Under the pieces are notes generated by a model. The model was not told where the DNA came from. It saw nothing but the letters and a program-made list of their open reading frames with translations, and did not search any database. From Pustulibacterium marinum (lineage in GTDB: Bacteria; Bacteroidota; Bacteroidia; Flavobacteriales; Flavobacteriaceae): a stretch of DNA of 64,000 nt. Of the stretch, positions 7,819 to 15,758 are shown piece by piece (within the stretch, counting starts at the first letter, position 1; each line of letters opens with the position of its first letter). The DNA lies in assembly GCF_900116665.1 (NCBI RefSeq), contig NZ_FPBK01000010.1, forward strand, positions 1-64,000. Direction: 5' to 3'. A program made the position numbers and the translations under genes.

Positions 7819-9510
7819 TTACAAAGCAGTAACGATAAGGTCATCACCAGTTTTTTCAACTTTGGCTACTTTTTTAGCGGTTAAACCTTTAATGGCTTTG
7901 TCCCACTTTTTGTTGCTTAATCCTGCGGCTTCTTTTAAGGTAGGAAGCGCTATTGGAGTTTGTTTTTTCAAGATTTCGAAAACAACTTTTTCGTCATCGT
8001 TTAACTCCACTTGTTTCTTCTCTGGTTTCATTTGTGGAAAGAACAATACTTCTTGAATAGATTGATTATTGGTTAAGAACATAATCAAACGGTCCATTCC
8101 AATTCCTAATCCAGAAGTTGGTGGCATACCAAATTCTAAAGCTCTTAAGAAATCTTGATCTATAAATTCAGTAGCTTCTACATCACCACGAGCTGCTAAA
8201 GCCAACTGAGCTTCAAAACGCTCACGTTGATCTATAGGATCGTTCAATTCTGAATAAGCATTTGCAATTTCTTTACCACAAACCATTAATTCAAAACGCT
8301 CCGTAAGTTCTGGATTATCACGGTGTGCTTTACATAATGGCGACATGTCTTTTGGATAATCGGTGATAAAGGTTGGCTGAATAAAGTTTCCTTCACATTT
8401 TTCACCAAACATTTCATCAATCAATTTTCCTTTACCCATGGTATCGTCAACTTCAATACCCATTTCTACAGCGGCTGCACGCAACTCATCTTCAGTTTTT
8501 CCAGTGATGTCAAAACCTGTAAATTGTTTAATAGCATCGGTCATAGTTACACGCGCATACGGAGCTTTAAAGTCTACTTTGTGTTCTCCAAAAGTAGCTT
8601 CGGTAGTACCGTTTACTTGCGTAGCACAGTATTCTAATAAGTTTTCGGTAAACTCCATCATCCAGTTGTAGTCTTTATAGGCTACATAGATTTCCATAGC
8701 TGTAAACTCAGGATTGTGCGTTCTGTCCATTCCTTCGTTACGGAAGTTTTTAGAAAACTCGTATACCCCGTCAAATCCGCCAACAATCAATCTTTTTAAA
8801 TACAATTCATTCGCAATACGCATGTATAACGGAATGTCTAAAGAGTTGTGGTGTGTAATGAACGGACGCGCTGCAGCTCCACCAGGAATTGGTTGTAAAA
8901 CTGGAGTTTCTACCTCAAAATATCCTTTGTCATTGAAAAAGTTACGCATTGCGGTGAACAACTTAGTTCTTTTTACAAATACGTCTTTTACCTGTGGATT
9001 TACCACCAAATCAACATAACGCATACGGTAACGCAACTCAGGATCTGTAAATCCGTCGTGGATGTTTCCGTCAGCATCTGTTTTTGGTAATGGTAATGGT
9101 CTAAGGGTTTTGCTTAGCAAGGTAAAATCTTTTACCATTACTGTTTTTTCACCAACTTGAGTAGTGAACAATTCTCCTTCAATACCAATAAAATCTCCTA
9201 GGTCGATTAATTTTTTGAAGATGTCGTTGTATTTGGTTTTATCGTCACCCGGACAAATTTCGTCACGGTTAAAATACACCTGAATTCTTCCTTCACTATC
9301 CTGCAATTCTGCAAACGAAGCTTTTCCTTGGATTCTAGCCGACATTAATCTACCAGCAATAATCACCTGTTTACCCTCTTCATACTCGTTCTTCGCCTTT
9401 TTAGAAGTGTGGTTTACAGGGTATAACGCAGCCGGATACGGCTCTACGCCAAGAGTTCTTAGGTCCTCCAGTTTTTTTCTTCGTATCAGTTCTTGTTCAG
9501 ATAGTTGCAT
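7819..9510 (-). CDS. lysS: Lysyl-tRNA synthetase, class II
   Basis: This 563-residue enzyme charges tRNA-Lys with lysine. An OB-fold anticodon-binding domain lies at about residues 45-145 (VIIAGRLMSARIQGKASFAE). The class II catalytic core follows: motif 2 as FRNEGMDRTHNPEFT near residue 260 and motif 3 as GLGIGMDRLIMFLTN near residue 475. Standard bacterial enzymes are about 490-505 residues; this one has some 65 extra C-terminal residues (from about 500, LNDDEKVVFEILKK onward). They look like a small winged-helix-type tail, as is common in Bacteroidetes LysS. The ATG start is supported by a TTG-N20-TATCTTTG promoter just upstream. Confidence 0.96.
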   Translation of the reverse strand: MQLSEQELIRRKKLEDLRTLGVEPYPAALYPVNHTSKKAKNEYEEGKQVIIAGRLMSARIQGKASFAELQDSEGRIQVYFNRDEICPGDDKTKYNDIFKKLIDLGDFIGIEGELFTTQVGEKTVMVKDFTLLSKTLRPLPLPKTDADGNIHDGFTDPELRYRMRYVDLVVNPQVKDVFVKRTKLFTAMRNFFNDKGYFEVETPVLQPIPGGAAARPFITHHNSLDIPLYMRIANELYLKRLIVGGFDGVYEFSKNFRNEGMDRTHNPEFTAMEIYVAYKDYNWMMEFTENLLEYCATQVNGTTEATFGEHKVDFKAPYARVTMTDAIKQFTGFDITGKTEDELRAAAVEMGIEVDDTMGKGKLIDEMFGEKCEGNFIQPTFITDYPKDMSPLCKAHRDNPELTERFELMVCGKEIANAYSELNDPIDQRERFEAQLALAARGDVEATEFIDQDFLRALEFGMPPTSGLGIGMDRLIMFLTNNQSIQEVLFFPQMKPEKKQVELNDDEKVVFEILKKQTPIALPTLKEAAGLSNKKWDKAIKGLTAKKVAKVEKTGDDLIVTAL

Positions 9511-9532
9511 AATCTAATTACTTTTAAGCCTG

Positions 9533-9563
9533 CAAAGATAATCACAATTAGAAAACAAGGCAA
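9533..9563 (-). promoter_or_regulatory. Promoter of lysS
   Basis: Minus-strand reading: TTG (9563-9561), 20-base spacer, TATCTTTG (9540-9533). Both elements and their spacing fit the Bacteroidetes -33/-7 consensus. The predicted transcript start near 9528 gives a leader of about 18 bases. Confidence 0.65.
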
Positions 9564-9583
9564 TGAAGCGGTGTTATATTTCT

Positions 9584-9653
9584 TGGGCGTTCCCATGCAG
9601 TGGCATGGGCGGGCTTTTCGCGCTACACGGTAGCTTGCTGCAATCCCTAACGC
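9584..9653. repeat. REP-like palindromic intergenic element
   Basis: This GC-rich island in AT-rich DNA carries two compact hairpins: CCCATGC (9592-9598) with GCATGGG (9603-9609), and GCTAC (9622-9626) with GTAGC (9629-9633). It is bounded by GCGTT (9587-9591) and AACGC (9649-9653), which are inverted relative to each other. The layout GGGCGTT...CGGGCTTTTCGC...CAATCCCTAACGC resembles dispersed palindromic repeats I know from other Flavobacteriaceae genomes. Only one copy lies in this window, so repetitiveness is inferred. Confidence 0.5.
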
Positions 9654-9673
9654 AAAACTATTTCATTTCGTTA

Positions 9674-9681
9674 TAACTTTG
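9674..9681 (+). promoter_or_regulatory. -7 element upstream of the Pmp3/YqaE gene
   Basis: TAACTTTG matches TAnnTTTG. The leader would be about 65 bases. No TTG at the right spacing was found. Confidence 0.35.
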
Positions 9682-9747
9682 TAACATCTGATAGGAACCT
9701 GCGTCTTATAAGATACATTCATCAATCATCAAAAAACAATCACATTC

Positions 9748-9909
9748 ATGAGTATTTGGAGAGTTATTCTTTGCATTATTTGTCCACCACTAGCTGTTTT
9801 AGATAAAGGCTGTGGTTCGGTAGTTATTACATTTATACTATGGTTATTAGGTTGGGTTCCCGGAACCATCGCTGCTTTGATCATAGTTAATGGTGACAAA
9901 AAACGCTAA
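9748..9909 (+). CDS. YqaE/Pmp3-family small membrane protein
   Basis: This 53-residue ORF has two hydrophobic segments, about residues 4-18 (WRVILCIICPPLAVL) and 25-47 (VVITFILWLLGWVPGTIAAL), joined by DKGCGS. That is the layout of the Pmp3/UPF0057 family: ICPPLAV followed by a Gly-rich turn, then an LGWxPGxIAA helix. These are small stress-linked proteolipids of the cytoplasmic membrane in bacteria, plants and yeast; the molecular role is unclear. It ends with a short basic tail (NGDKKR). The gene starts at ATG 9748 and lies 20 bases upstream of lipB, whose own -7 element lies in the gap, so co-transcription is possible but not required. Confidence 0.88.
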   Translation: MSIWRVILCIICPPLAVLDKGCGSVVITFILWLLGWVPGTIAALIIVNGDKKR

Positions 9910-9916
9910 ACTGTTG

Positions 9917-9924
9917 TACCTTTG
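9917..9924 (+). promoter_or_regulatory. -7 promoter element of lipB, close to the start codon
   Basis: TACCTTTG matches TAnnTTTG exactly and ends only 5 bases before the lipB ATG. If it is used, transcription would start at or within a base or two of the ATG, giving an almost leaderless mRNA. Confidence 0.55.
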
Positions 9925-9929
9925 TCGGT

Positions 9930-10640
9930 ATGAATAAGAAAATTGAACTTCAGGATCTAGGCAAAAAGGATTACAAGGAAACTTGGGATTACCAAGAGAC
10001 GCTTTTCAAATCAATTCTCGATCTTAAAATCAAGAATCGAAGAGAGGAAACCAATCTTCCTACTCCCAATTATTTTTTATTTGTAGAGCATCCACATGTA
10101 TATACGCTTGGAAAAAGTGGGCATATGGAGAACATGTTACTCAATGAAGCACAATTGGCCGAGAAGGGAGCCACATTTTACAAGATCAATCGTGGTGGAG
10201 ATATTACGTATCACGGCCCCGGACAAATTGTAGGTTATCCTATTCTAGATTTGGACAATTTTTTTACTGATATTCACAAATACCTTCGTTTTCTGGAGGA
10301 AGTAATCATTCTAACTTTGGCTGAATACGGGTTGAAAGCGGAACGTAGTGAAGGTGAAACCGGAGTTTGGCTAGATGTTGGTACGCCCTTTGCCCGAAAA
10401 ATATGTGCTATGGGCGTTCGTGCTTCGCGCTGGGTGACTATGCATGGTTTTGCTTTGAATGTCAATGCAGATCTTGGGTATTTTGATAATATTATTCCAT
10501 GCGGTATAGAGGGGAAGGCAGTTACGTCTTTAAATGTAGAGCTTGGCCAAGCAGAAGTTTCCATGGAAGATGTAAGGCAAAAAATAAAGCATCATTTTAC
10601 CACCCTTTTTGAAGCGGAGTTTGTGTCCTTAAAATCTTAA
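9930..10640 (+). CDS. lipB: Octanoyl-[acyl-carrier-protein]:protein N-octanoyltransferase
   Basis: LipB moves octanoyl groups from ACP to lipoyl domains of 2-oxoacid dehydrogenases and GcvH, the first step of lipoate synthesis. The 236-residue protein has the signature RGGDITYHGPGQIVGYPILD near residues 90-110. The catalytic pair is K157 (ARKICAMGVR) and C191 (IIPCGIEGKAVTSL), matching the Lys/Cys dyad of the family. Length is normal. The start at ATG 9930 leaves no obvious ribosome binding site. LipA is not in the window. Confidence 0.95.
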   Translation: MNKKIELQDLGKKDYKETWDYQETLFKSILDLKIKNRREETNLPTPNYFLFVEHPHVYTLGKSGHMENMLLNEAQLAEKGATFYKINRGGDITYHGPGQIVGYPILDLDNFFTDIHKYLRFLEEVIILTLAEYGLKAERSEGETGVWLDVGTPFARKICAMGVRASRWVTMHGFALNVNADLGYFDNIIPCGIEGKAVTSLNVELGQAEVSMEDVRQKIKHHFTTLFEAEFVSLKS

Positions 10641-11079
10641 AAAGAAGCCACCTTTATTTCAAACATCAATCCTTAAAGATTGGTTTTACTTGGTACAATA
10701 TTGAATGTTGTGTCAAAGCATAGCAAGTCCATAGTTTTACATGAAAATAATGGACTCACCATGGACTCAGTATGGACTTACCATGGAGTCACTTGTACTG
10801 ATATCGATCGGGAATATTGTTGATATACAGAAATTGAAGGCTTGTATATGATTATGAAAAAAGTAATTATCTTATACGTAATTGTAATAAAATTTTTATA
10901 GTGAAAAGAGATAGTTTTATAATTTTTTACTAACTTAGAATAAATAAAGAATTGCTAATTAGATGTTTAGTCAATTTTTTAAATAGTTTACCCCTTCCAA
11001 ACCATACTTTGTTTTTAACGGAGCACTTAATAATGAGCTTCGAATAATCAAATAAAATGAGTTTTCATTGACTTTGATA
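10641..11079. other. Gene-free stretch between lipB and the 11.1-kb membrane protein
   Basis: About 440 bases hold no convincing gene. The notable content is a four-copy 11-bp tandem repeat with an inverted partial copy just before it, listed separately. The remainder is AT-rich with no clear terminator hairpin after lipB. Confidence 0.5.
10750..10793. repeat. 11-bp direct tandem repeat, four copies
   Basis: The unit ATGGACTCACC is repeated four times without gaps: 10750-10760, 10761-10771 (ATGGACTCAGT), 10772-10782 (ATGGACTTACC) and 10783-10793 (ATGGAGTCACT). An inverted nine-base copy, AAGTCCATA, lies at 10725-10733. The period is close to one helical turn, as expected for an array of protein sites on one face of DNA. 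Confidence 0.8.
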
Positions 11080-11583
11080 ATGCATGTAAAAGAAGAAAGT
11101 ATGCAAATAACAAGCAACGAACCATATTTAGCCCTTTGGTTAGCTATTCCTGTAATTGTTTCCTTGGGTTTTATAAATGCCAGTACCCTACACGCTATAA
11201 CTATAAGGGGGAATGGTTATAGGTTTCGTGAAATCGATTTGGCTCAAGCAATAGCAATATTGTTCGAACTTATTGGTATAGGGTATTGGTTACTTCAAAA
11301 TAATCACTTTCCCTTAAACGCAACGTTGAATAAATGGCATATAAATTTCTCATTTATTTCGGTATGCTTGATGTTCCTATTTGCTTTAAGAATTGTTGAG
11401 AGCGAACTCCTTTTCAAAGATGCTACCACGGGTGTAGATTTTGGAGTAAAAGTTTTTGCTTACTCACAATTATTCTTTTTTATCAATGCTATTATGGCTG
11501 TTTTAAAAGGAGTCATGGGAAACAAAACCTTGCATAGTATGTCGCAGATATTAAAAAATAAAATGCCCAAAATCTTAAAATAA
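11080..11583 (+). CDS. Membrane protein of unknown function
   Basis: I do not recognise this family. From ATG 11080 the protein has 167 residues and about four hydrophobic segments: YLALWLAIPVIVSLGFINA, LAQAIAILFELIGIGYWLL, INFSFISVCLMFLFAL and YSQLFFFINAIMAVL. The polar loops contain RGNGYRFREID and ESELLFKDATTGVDFG. The C-terminus is basic (KNKMPKILK). A TTG further upstream (11068) keeps the frame open, and ATG 11101, preceded by AAAAGAAGAAAG, is an equally good start. It is followed after 7 bases by a nitrilase-family gene, so the two probably form an operon and may act together. Confidence 0.65.
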   Translation: MHVKEESMQITSNEPYLALWLAIPVIVSLGFINASTLHAITIRGNGYRFREIDLAQAIAILFELIGIGYWLLQNNHFPLNATLNKWHINFSFISVCLMFLFALRIVESELLFKDATTGVDFGVKVFAYSQLFFFINAIMAVLKGVMGNKTLHSMSQILKNKMPKILK

Positions 11584-11590
11584 AAATGTT

Positions 11591-12295
11591 ATGAAAATTG
11601 CAATTGCTCAAATAAAACCCAAGATAGGCAATGTATCGTCCAACACGCTAAAGCACCTAAAACAAATTATGGAAGCTGCTGTAGAAGAAGCACAGGCCAT
11701 TTTTTTTCCAGAACTTTCTTTGTCTGGGTATGATGTGAAAATGGCGAAATCACTTGCTGTAGAACTTACAGACCCAATTTTTGATGTATTTCAACATCAA
11801 AGTGATGATTTTCAAATGACCATTGCTGTTGGTATGCCCATTTTAGAAAAAAAAGGAGTTTCCATCAGTATGGTAATTTTTCAACCGGATAGCACTAGAA
11901 GACGGTACGCAAAACAATATTTGCATGATGATGAGAAACCTTACTTTGTAGCTGGTAACGAAAGTATCTTGATAGAAGTAGAAGATAATTGTAAAATAGT
12001 ACCCGCCATATGTTACGAATCTTTACAAGCAGATCATCTGTCTGCAGCAGTAGCTCAAAATGCTTCTTTATATTTGGCAAGTGTTGCAAAATCAAAAGAA
12101 GGAGTTATCAAAGCAGCTGCTATTTATGAAGAAAATGCTTCAAAATACAACATACCTATAGCCATGGCAAATTGTACAGGACCATGCGACACATTTACTG
12201 CTGGAGGAAATTCTGGCTTTTGGAATGAAAAAGGGATACTACAAAAAAAACTAAATAAAATGGAAGAAGGAATTTTAGTTTTTGATATACCATAA
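11591..12295 (+). CDS. Carbon-nitrogen hydrolase (nitrilase superfamily)
   Basis: The 234-residue enzyme has the complete Glu-Lys-Cys triad of the superfamily: E41 in FFPELSLSGYD, K108 in RRYAKQYLHDDEKPYF and C141 in VPAICYESLQADH. It begins directly with the catalytic sandwich fold (MKIAIAQIKPKIGNV) and has no signal peptide, so it is cytoplasmic. It is shorter than most nitrilases (260-300 residues). The superfamily hydrolyses amides, nitriles or carbamoyl groups; the substrate cannot be read from the sequence. The motif NCTGPCDTFTAGGNSGFWNEKG near the end is typical of amidase-like branches. It sits 7 bases after the membrane-protein gene, probably in one transcript. Confidence 0.85.
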   Translation: MKIAIAQIKPKIGNVSSNTLKHLKQIMEAAVEEAQAIFFPELSLSGYDVKMAKSLAVELTDPIFDVFQHQSDDFQMTIAVGMPILEKKGVSISMVIFQPDSTRRRYAKQYLHDDEKPYFVAGNESILIEVEDNCKIVPAICYESLQADHLSAAVAQNASLYLASVAKSKEGVIKAAAIYEENASKYNIPIAMANCTGPCDTFTAGGNSGFWNEKGILQKKLNKMEEGILVFDIP

Positions 12296-12416
12296 ATGAA
12301 AACCTATAGATTTATGTAAGTATGAAATCAAATACCGTTAAAATTGTATAATTCATAAAGCATCGCTTTGGCGTTTTGTATTTTTAAACCGAAAAATACT
12401 AAACACACAAACGAAT

Positions 12417-14177
12417 ATGTTCTTAAAACAAACCATGGCAGCCGTTACTTTCTTTATGGTTACGGCTGTTTCATTTGCCCAACAACAAACCTATTGTAAT
12501 CCGGTAAATGTAGATTATGGCTATACGCCAATCCCTAATTTTGCAACTCAGGGAAAACACCGAGCAACTGCCGATCCTGTTATTGTAAACTACCACAACA
12601 AGTATTTTCTTTTTTCTACCAATCAATGGGGCTATTGGTGGAGTGATGATATGCTCAACTGGAACTTTATAGAGCGAAAATTTCTTCTTCCAAGACATAA
12701 GGTATGGGATGAACTTTGTGCCCCTGCCGCTTTTGTTATGAAAGATGAACTGTATCTTATAGGTTCTACGCATGATAAAAGTTTCCCTATCTGGAAAAGT
12801 AGCAATCCAACAGAAGACGATTGGGAAATAGCAGTCGATTCACTCAAAGTAGGTGCTTGGGATCCTGGTTTTGTCTATGATGAAGACAAGGATAAATTGT
12901 ATTTGTATTGGGGTTCAAGTAACGAATTTCCAATTCTAGGAACTGAAATTGATACCGAAACGTTACAATCAGATGGTTATGTAAAACCAATTATGTCTTT
13001 ACATCCTGAGGATCATGGCTGGGAACGTTTTGGAGAGTATAACGATAATACTTTCATGCAACCATTTATGGAGGGTGCATGGGTTACCAAATATCATGAT
13101 AAATATTACCTGCAATATGGTGCGCCGGCAACGGAGTTTAGTGGTTATGCAGACGGAGTTTATGTAAGTGATAATCCATTAAGCGGTTTTGCATATCAAA
13201 AGCACAATCCATTTGCATACAAACCAAGCGGTTTTGCAAAAGGAGCCGGACATGGAGCTACATTTCAAGACAACAACGGTAATTGGTGGCATGTGTCAAC
13301 AGTAGTTTTGGGACAAAAGAATAATTTTGAACGTCGTATAGGAATTTGGCCTGCAGGATTTGATAAGGATGATGTAATGTACTGCAACACTGCCTATGGC
13401 GATTATCCAACGTATTTACCGGCAAAAGAAACAGATCATGTAAACGGAACTTTTGCAGGATGGATGATGTTAAACTACAACAAACCGGTAATGGCTTCTT
13501 CAACGCTTGGTGGTTATCAGCCAAACTTTGCGGTAAACGAAGATTTAGAATCGTATTGGAGCGCAAAAACAGGGGAGAAGGGAGAATGGTTTCAAACCGA
13601 TTTAGGTGAAGTTTCTACCATCAATGCCATTCAGTTGAATTATGCCGATCAAGATGCTGAGTTCCTTGGAAAAAGTATGGGCGTGTACCATCAATACAAA
13701 ATTTACATTTCAGATAACGGAAAAAAATGGAAGCTACTCGTAGATAAAAGCAAGAACAAAACCGATGTACCACACGATTACATTGAGCTAGACAAACCAG
13801 CAAAAGGTCGTTATTTGAAACTAGAAAATGTACACATGCCAACAGGGAAATTTGCGTTAAGCGGTTTTAGAGTTTTTGGTAAAGGGAATGGAGTAAAACC
13901 AAATGCAGTAGAGAATTTCATGGTTTTACGTGCCGATCCTAAAAAATACGGCGAACGCAGAAGTTCTTGGATTCGTTGGAAGCAAAATGACTTGGCAGAC
14001 GGTTATGTGATTTACTTTGGGAAAGATCCAGATAAATTATATGGAAGTATCATGGTATACGGAAAGAATGAATATTTCTTTACAGGAATGGATAGAACCG
14101 ATACTTATTATTTTCAAATAGAAGCCTTTAATAATAACGGAATTAGTGAGCGTACAAAAGTGATTGAAGTACAATAA
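12417..14177 (+). CDS. Secreted GH43-like glycoside hydrolase with discoidin and FN3-like domains
   Basis: This 586-residue protein has a signal peptide (residues 1-21, ending VSFAQ). Residues about 25-350 form a five-bladed propeller of the GH43 type, with the acidic triad visible as D53 (RATADPVIV), D149 (AWDPGFVYD) and E219 (FMEGAWVTKY). Residues about 360-480 look like an F5/8 type C (discoidin, CBM32-like) domain (SYWSAKTGEKGEWFQTDLGE). The last ~90 residues are FN3-like. GH43 enzymes usually remove arabinose or xylose from plant or algal polysaccharides; the substrate is not known here. There is no T9SS domain. It is not inside a SusCD locus; it ends in its own terminator. Confidence 0.85.
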   Translation: MFLKQTMAAVTFFMVTAVSFAQQQTYCNPVNVDYGYTPIPNFATQGKHRATADPVIVNYHNKYFLFSTNQWGYWWSDDMLNWNFIERKFLLPRHKVWDELCAPAAFVMKDELYLIGSTHDKSFPIWKSSNPTEDDWEIAVDSLKVGAWDPGFVYDEDKDKLYLYWGSSNEFPILGTEIDTETLQSDGYVKPIMSLHPEDHGWERFGEYNDNTFMQPFMEGAWVTKYHDKYYLQYGAPATEFSGYADGVYVSDNPLSGFAYQKHNPFAYKPSGFAKGAGHGATFQDNNGNWWHVSTVVLGQKNNFERRIGIWPAGFDKDDVMYCNTAYGDYPTYLPAKETDHVNGTFAGWMMLNYNKPVMASSTLGGYQPNFAVNEDLESYWSAKTGEKGEWFQTDLGEVSTINAIQLNYADQDAEFLGKSMGVYHQYKIYISDNGKKWKLLVDKSKNKTDVPHDYIELDKPAKGRYLKLENVHMPTGKFALSGFRVFGKGNGVKPNAVENFMVLRADPKKYGERRSSWIRWKQNDLADGYVIYFGKDPDKLYGSIMVYGKNEYFFTGMDRTDTYYFQIEAFNNNGISERTKVIEVQ

Positions 14178-14204
14178 TTCTAATTAAAATAGATAAAGAA
14201 AGAT

Positions 14205-14238
14205 TGCCATTCTGAAGTTCCATCAGGATGGCATTTTT
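14205..14238 (+). terminator. Hairpin terminator of the GH43 gene
   Basis: TGCCATTCTG (14205-14214) pairs with CAGGATGGCA (14224-14233), with one G-U pair in RNA, and is followed by TTTTT. Confidence 0.7.
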
Positions 14239-14245
14239 ATATTTG
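14238..14245 (+). promoter_or_regulatory. -7 promoter element of the GNAT gene
   Basis: TATATTTG matches TAnnTTTG and directly abuts the T-run of the upstream terminator. It gives a leader of about 13 bases before ATG 14263. Confidence 0.55.
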
Positions 14246-14262
14246 TGCATTAAAGAAATTGT

Positions 14263-14727
14263 ATGGAATCACCTGTAAGCATTGTTGCATTTACCACAGA
14301 AGAGCGAGATGCTATTCGAAAGTTGAATTATGAATGGCTAGAGAGATACTTCAAACTAGAACCCGGAGATGTCAAGTCGCTCAACAATCCAGAAACTGAA
14401 ATTTTGGCAAAAGGTGGCTATATCTTCTATGCAAAATATGAGGGTAACATAGTAGGTTGCGTAGCATTGATGAAAAAGACCGATCGTGTTTTTGAATTGA
14501 GTAAAATGGCAGTTACTGAAACAATCCAAGGTTTGGGTATTGGTAAACTATTATTAGAATATTGTCTAGATTTTGCAGCGAATCATCATTTTCTGAAATT
14601 GATTATTTATTCCAACACAAAATTGAAGTCAGCAATCCATTTGTACCAAAAATATGGGTTTGAAGAAATTCCTTTGGAATCAGGTTTGTATGAACGAGCT
14701 GATATCAAATTGGAGAAATACATGTAG
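14263..14727 (+). CDS. GNAT-family N-acetyltransferase
   Basis: The 154-residue protein has the GNAT fold. The acetyl-CoA-binding motif A is seen as KMAVTETIQGLGIGKLLLEY (residues about 85-104), with the Q-x-x-G-x-G core QGLGIG. The C-terminal AIHLYQKYGFEEIP is the usual motif B region. GNAT enzymes move acetyl groups from acetyl-CoA to an amine; the acceptor is unknown. It is a single gene with its own -7 element upstream and a perfect inverted repeat downstream that is shared with the convergent galM. Confidence 0.85.
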   Translation: MESPVSIVAFTTEERDAIRKLNYEWLERYFKLEPGDVKSLNNPETEILAKGGYIFYAKYEGNIVGCVALMKKTDRVFELSKMAVTETIQGLGIGKLLLEYCLDFAANHHFLKLIIYSNTKLKSAIHLYQKYGFEEIPLESGLYERADIKLEKYM

Positions 14728-14737
14728 AGTATTGAAA

Positions 14738-14775
14738 ATTCAGGTGAGTTTCTAAAACGAAATGCTCACCTGAAT
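14738..14775. terminator. Inverted repeat between GNAT and galM genes
   Basis: ATTCAGGTGAG (14738-14748) pairs perfectly with CTCACCTGAAT (14765-14775) around a 16-base loop. There is no long T-run, so it is a weaker terminator candidate, but it lies exactly between convergent genes. Confidence 0.5.
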
Positions 14776-14784
14776 ATAAGTTAT

Positions 14785-15729
14785 TTATCGAATAGAAAAT
14801 TCGAAACTACTTTCGTTTACATACGTTTCTCCTGCTTCTAAAATAGCAGAAGGAAAATGTGGATGATGAGGCGCATTTGGGAAATTTTGCGTTTCAAAAC
14901 AAATAGATGAATAGTTATTAAACACTGCATCATCTTTAAAATTACAAGTTCCTAAATCTTCAGGAGTAAAAACAACAACTCCGGGTTGATTGGTAGTAAC
15001 CTTCATTTCAATTCCCGTTTTTTCACTGTATAAAGTGGCAGCGTGCGAATCTTTTAATTCAAAACAATCATCCACTCCGGTAAATCCTTCTTGTTCATTA
15101 ATAACTGTTGGAGTTCTAAAATCAAAAGGAGTATTGGAAACTGGTACTAACTTTCCTGTGGCTATTTGTGTTTCGGTTACTTCTAAAAAGTTATCAGCAT
15201 TCAAATACAGTTCATGAGACAGTACATCACCTTCACCATTTAAATTGTAATAATTATGATTGGTAAGGTTGAGGATGGTTTTGGCATCAGAAACAGCAGT
15301 ATAGGTATTTACAACTTTATTGTCATCTAAAGCATAGGTGACTTTTGCAGTAAGATTTCCAGGATAACCTTCATCCATAGCTTCGCTCTCTATCACAAAG
15401 GTGATACTGGTTTCGGTAACTTTTTCTACAGTCCAAAAACGTTTATGAAAACCGTTTTTACCACCGTGTAAATGCACGCCGTTTTCATTATATATAGGGT
15501 AATGTTGACCATCTATTTCAAAATAACCACCACCTATACGCCCCGCATACCTACCTAAACTTGCGCCAAGGCAGTAACCGTGATTCTGGTAATCTTCTAA
15601 AGATTTAAAACCTAATACTACATTGGTGTCGTTTCCGTTTTTATCTTTGGTATACAGTGATGTGATGGCAGCTCCGTATTCCATACAATACAGCTTTAAG
15701 TAGCTGTTTTCTATACAGTATGTTTTCAA
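14785..15729 (-). CDS. galM: Aldose 1-epimerase (galactose mutarotase)
   Basis: GalM interconverts alpha and beta anomers of hexoses. The 314-residue protein has the family motifs: GRYAGRIGGGYFEIDG (residues ~60-75, substrate Arg), HLHGGKNGFHKRFW (H near 82), LTNHNYYNLNGEGD (catalytic His) and CFETQNFPNAPHHP near residue 280 (catalytic Glu). It has no signal peptide. No ATG fits the full domain: the frame is stopped upstream, and the first ATG would remove 16 residues including the first strand. TTG at 15729 is therefore the likely start, 29 bases below a good -33/-7 promoter. Confidence 0.92.
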   Translation of the reverse strand: MKTYCIENSYLKLYCMEYGAAITSLYTKDKNGNDTNVVLGFKSLEDYQNHGYCLGASLGRYAGRIGGGYFEIDGQHYPIYNENGVHLHGGKNGFHKRFWTVEKVTETSITFVIESEAMDEGYPGNLTAKVTYALDDNKVVNTYTAVSDAKTILNLTNHNYYNLNGEGDVLSHELYLNADNFLEVTETQIATGKLVPVSNTPFDFRTPTVINEQEGFTGVDDCFELKDSHAATLYSEKTGIEMKVTTNQPGVVVFTPEDLGTCNFKDDAVFNNYSSICFETQNFPNAPHHPHFPSAILEAGETYVNESSFEFSIR

Positions 15730-15758
15730 AATTTCGTTGGTTTAAAATTGATAGTTAA

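Noticed and set aside
10741-10851. 36-codon ORF covering the 11-bp tandem repeat
   Set aside because: The repeat period is not a multiple of three, so the peptide is not repetitive, and nothing suggests it is translated; the DNA repeat is the more likely functional unit.
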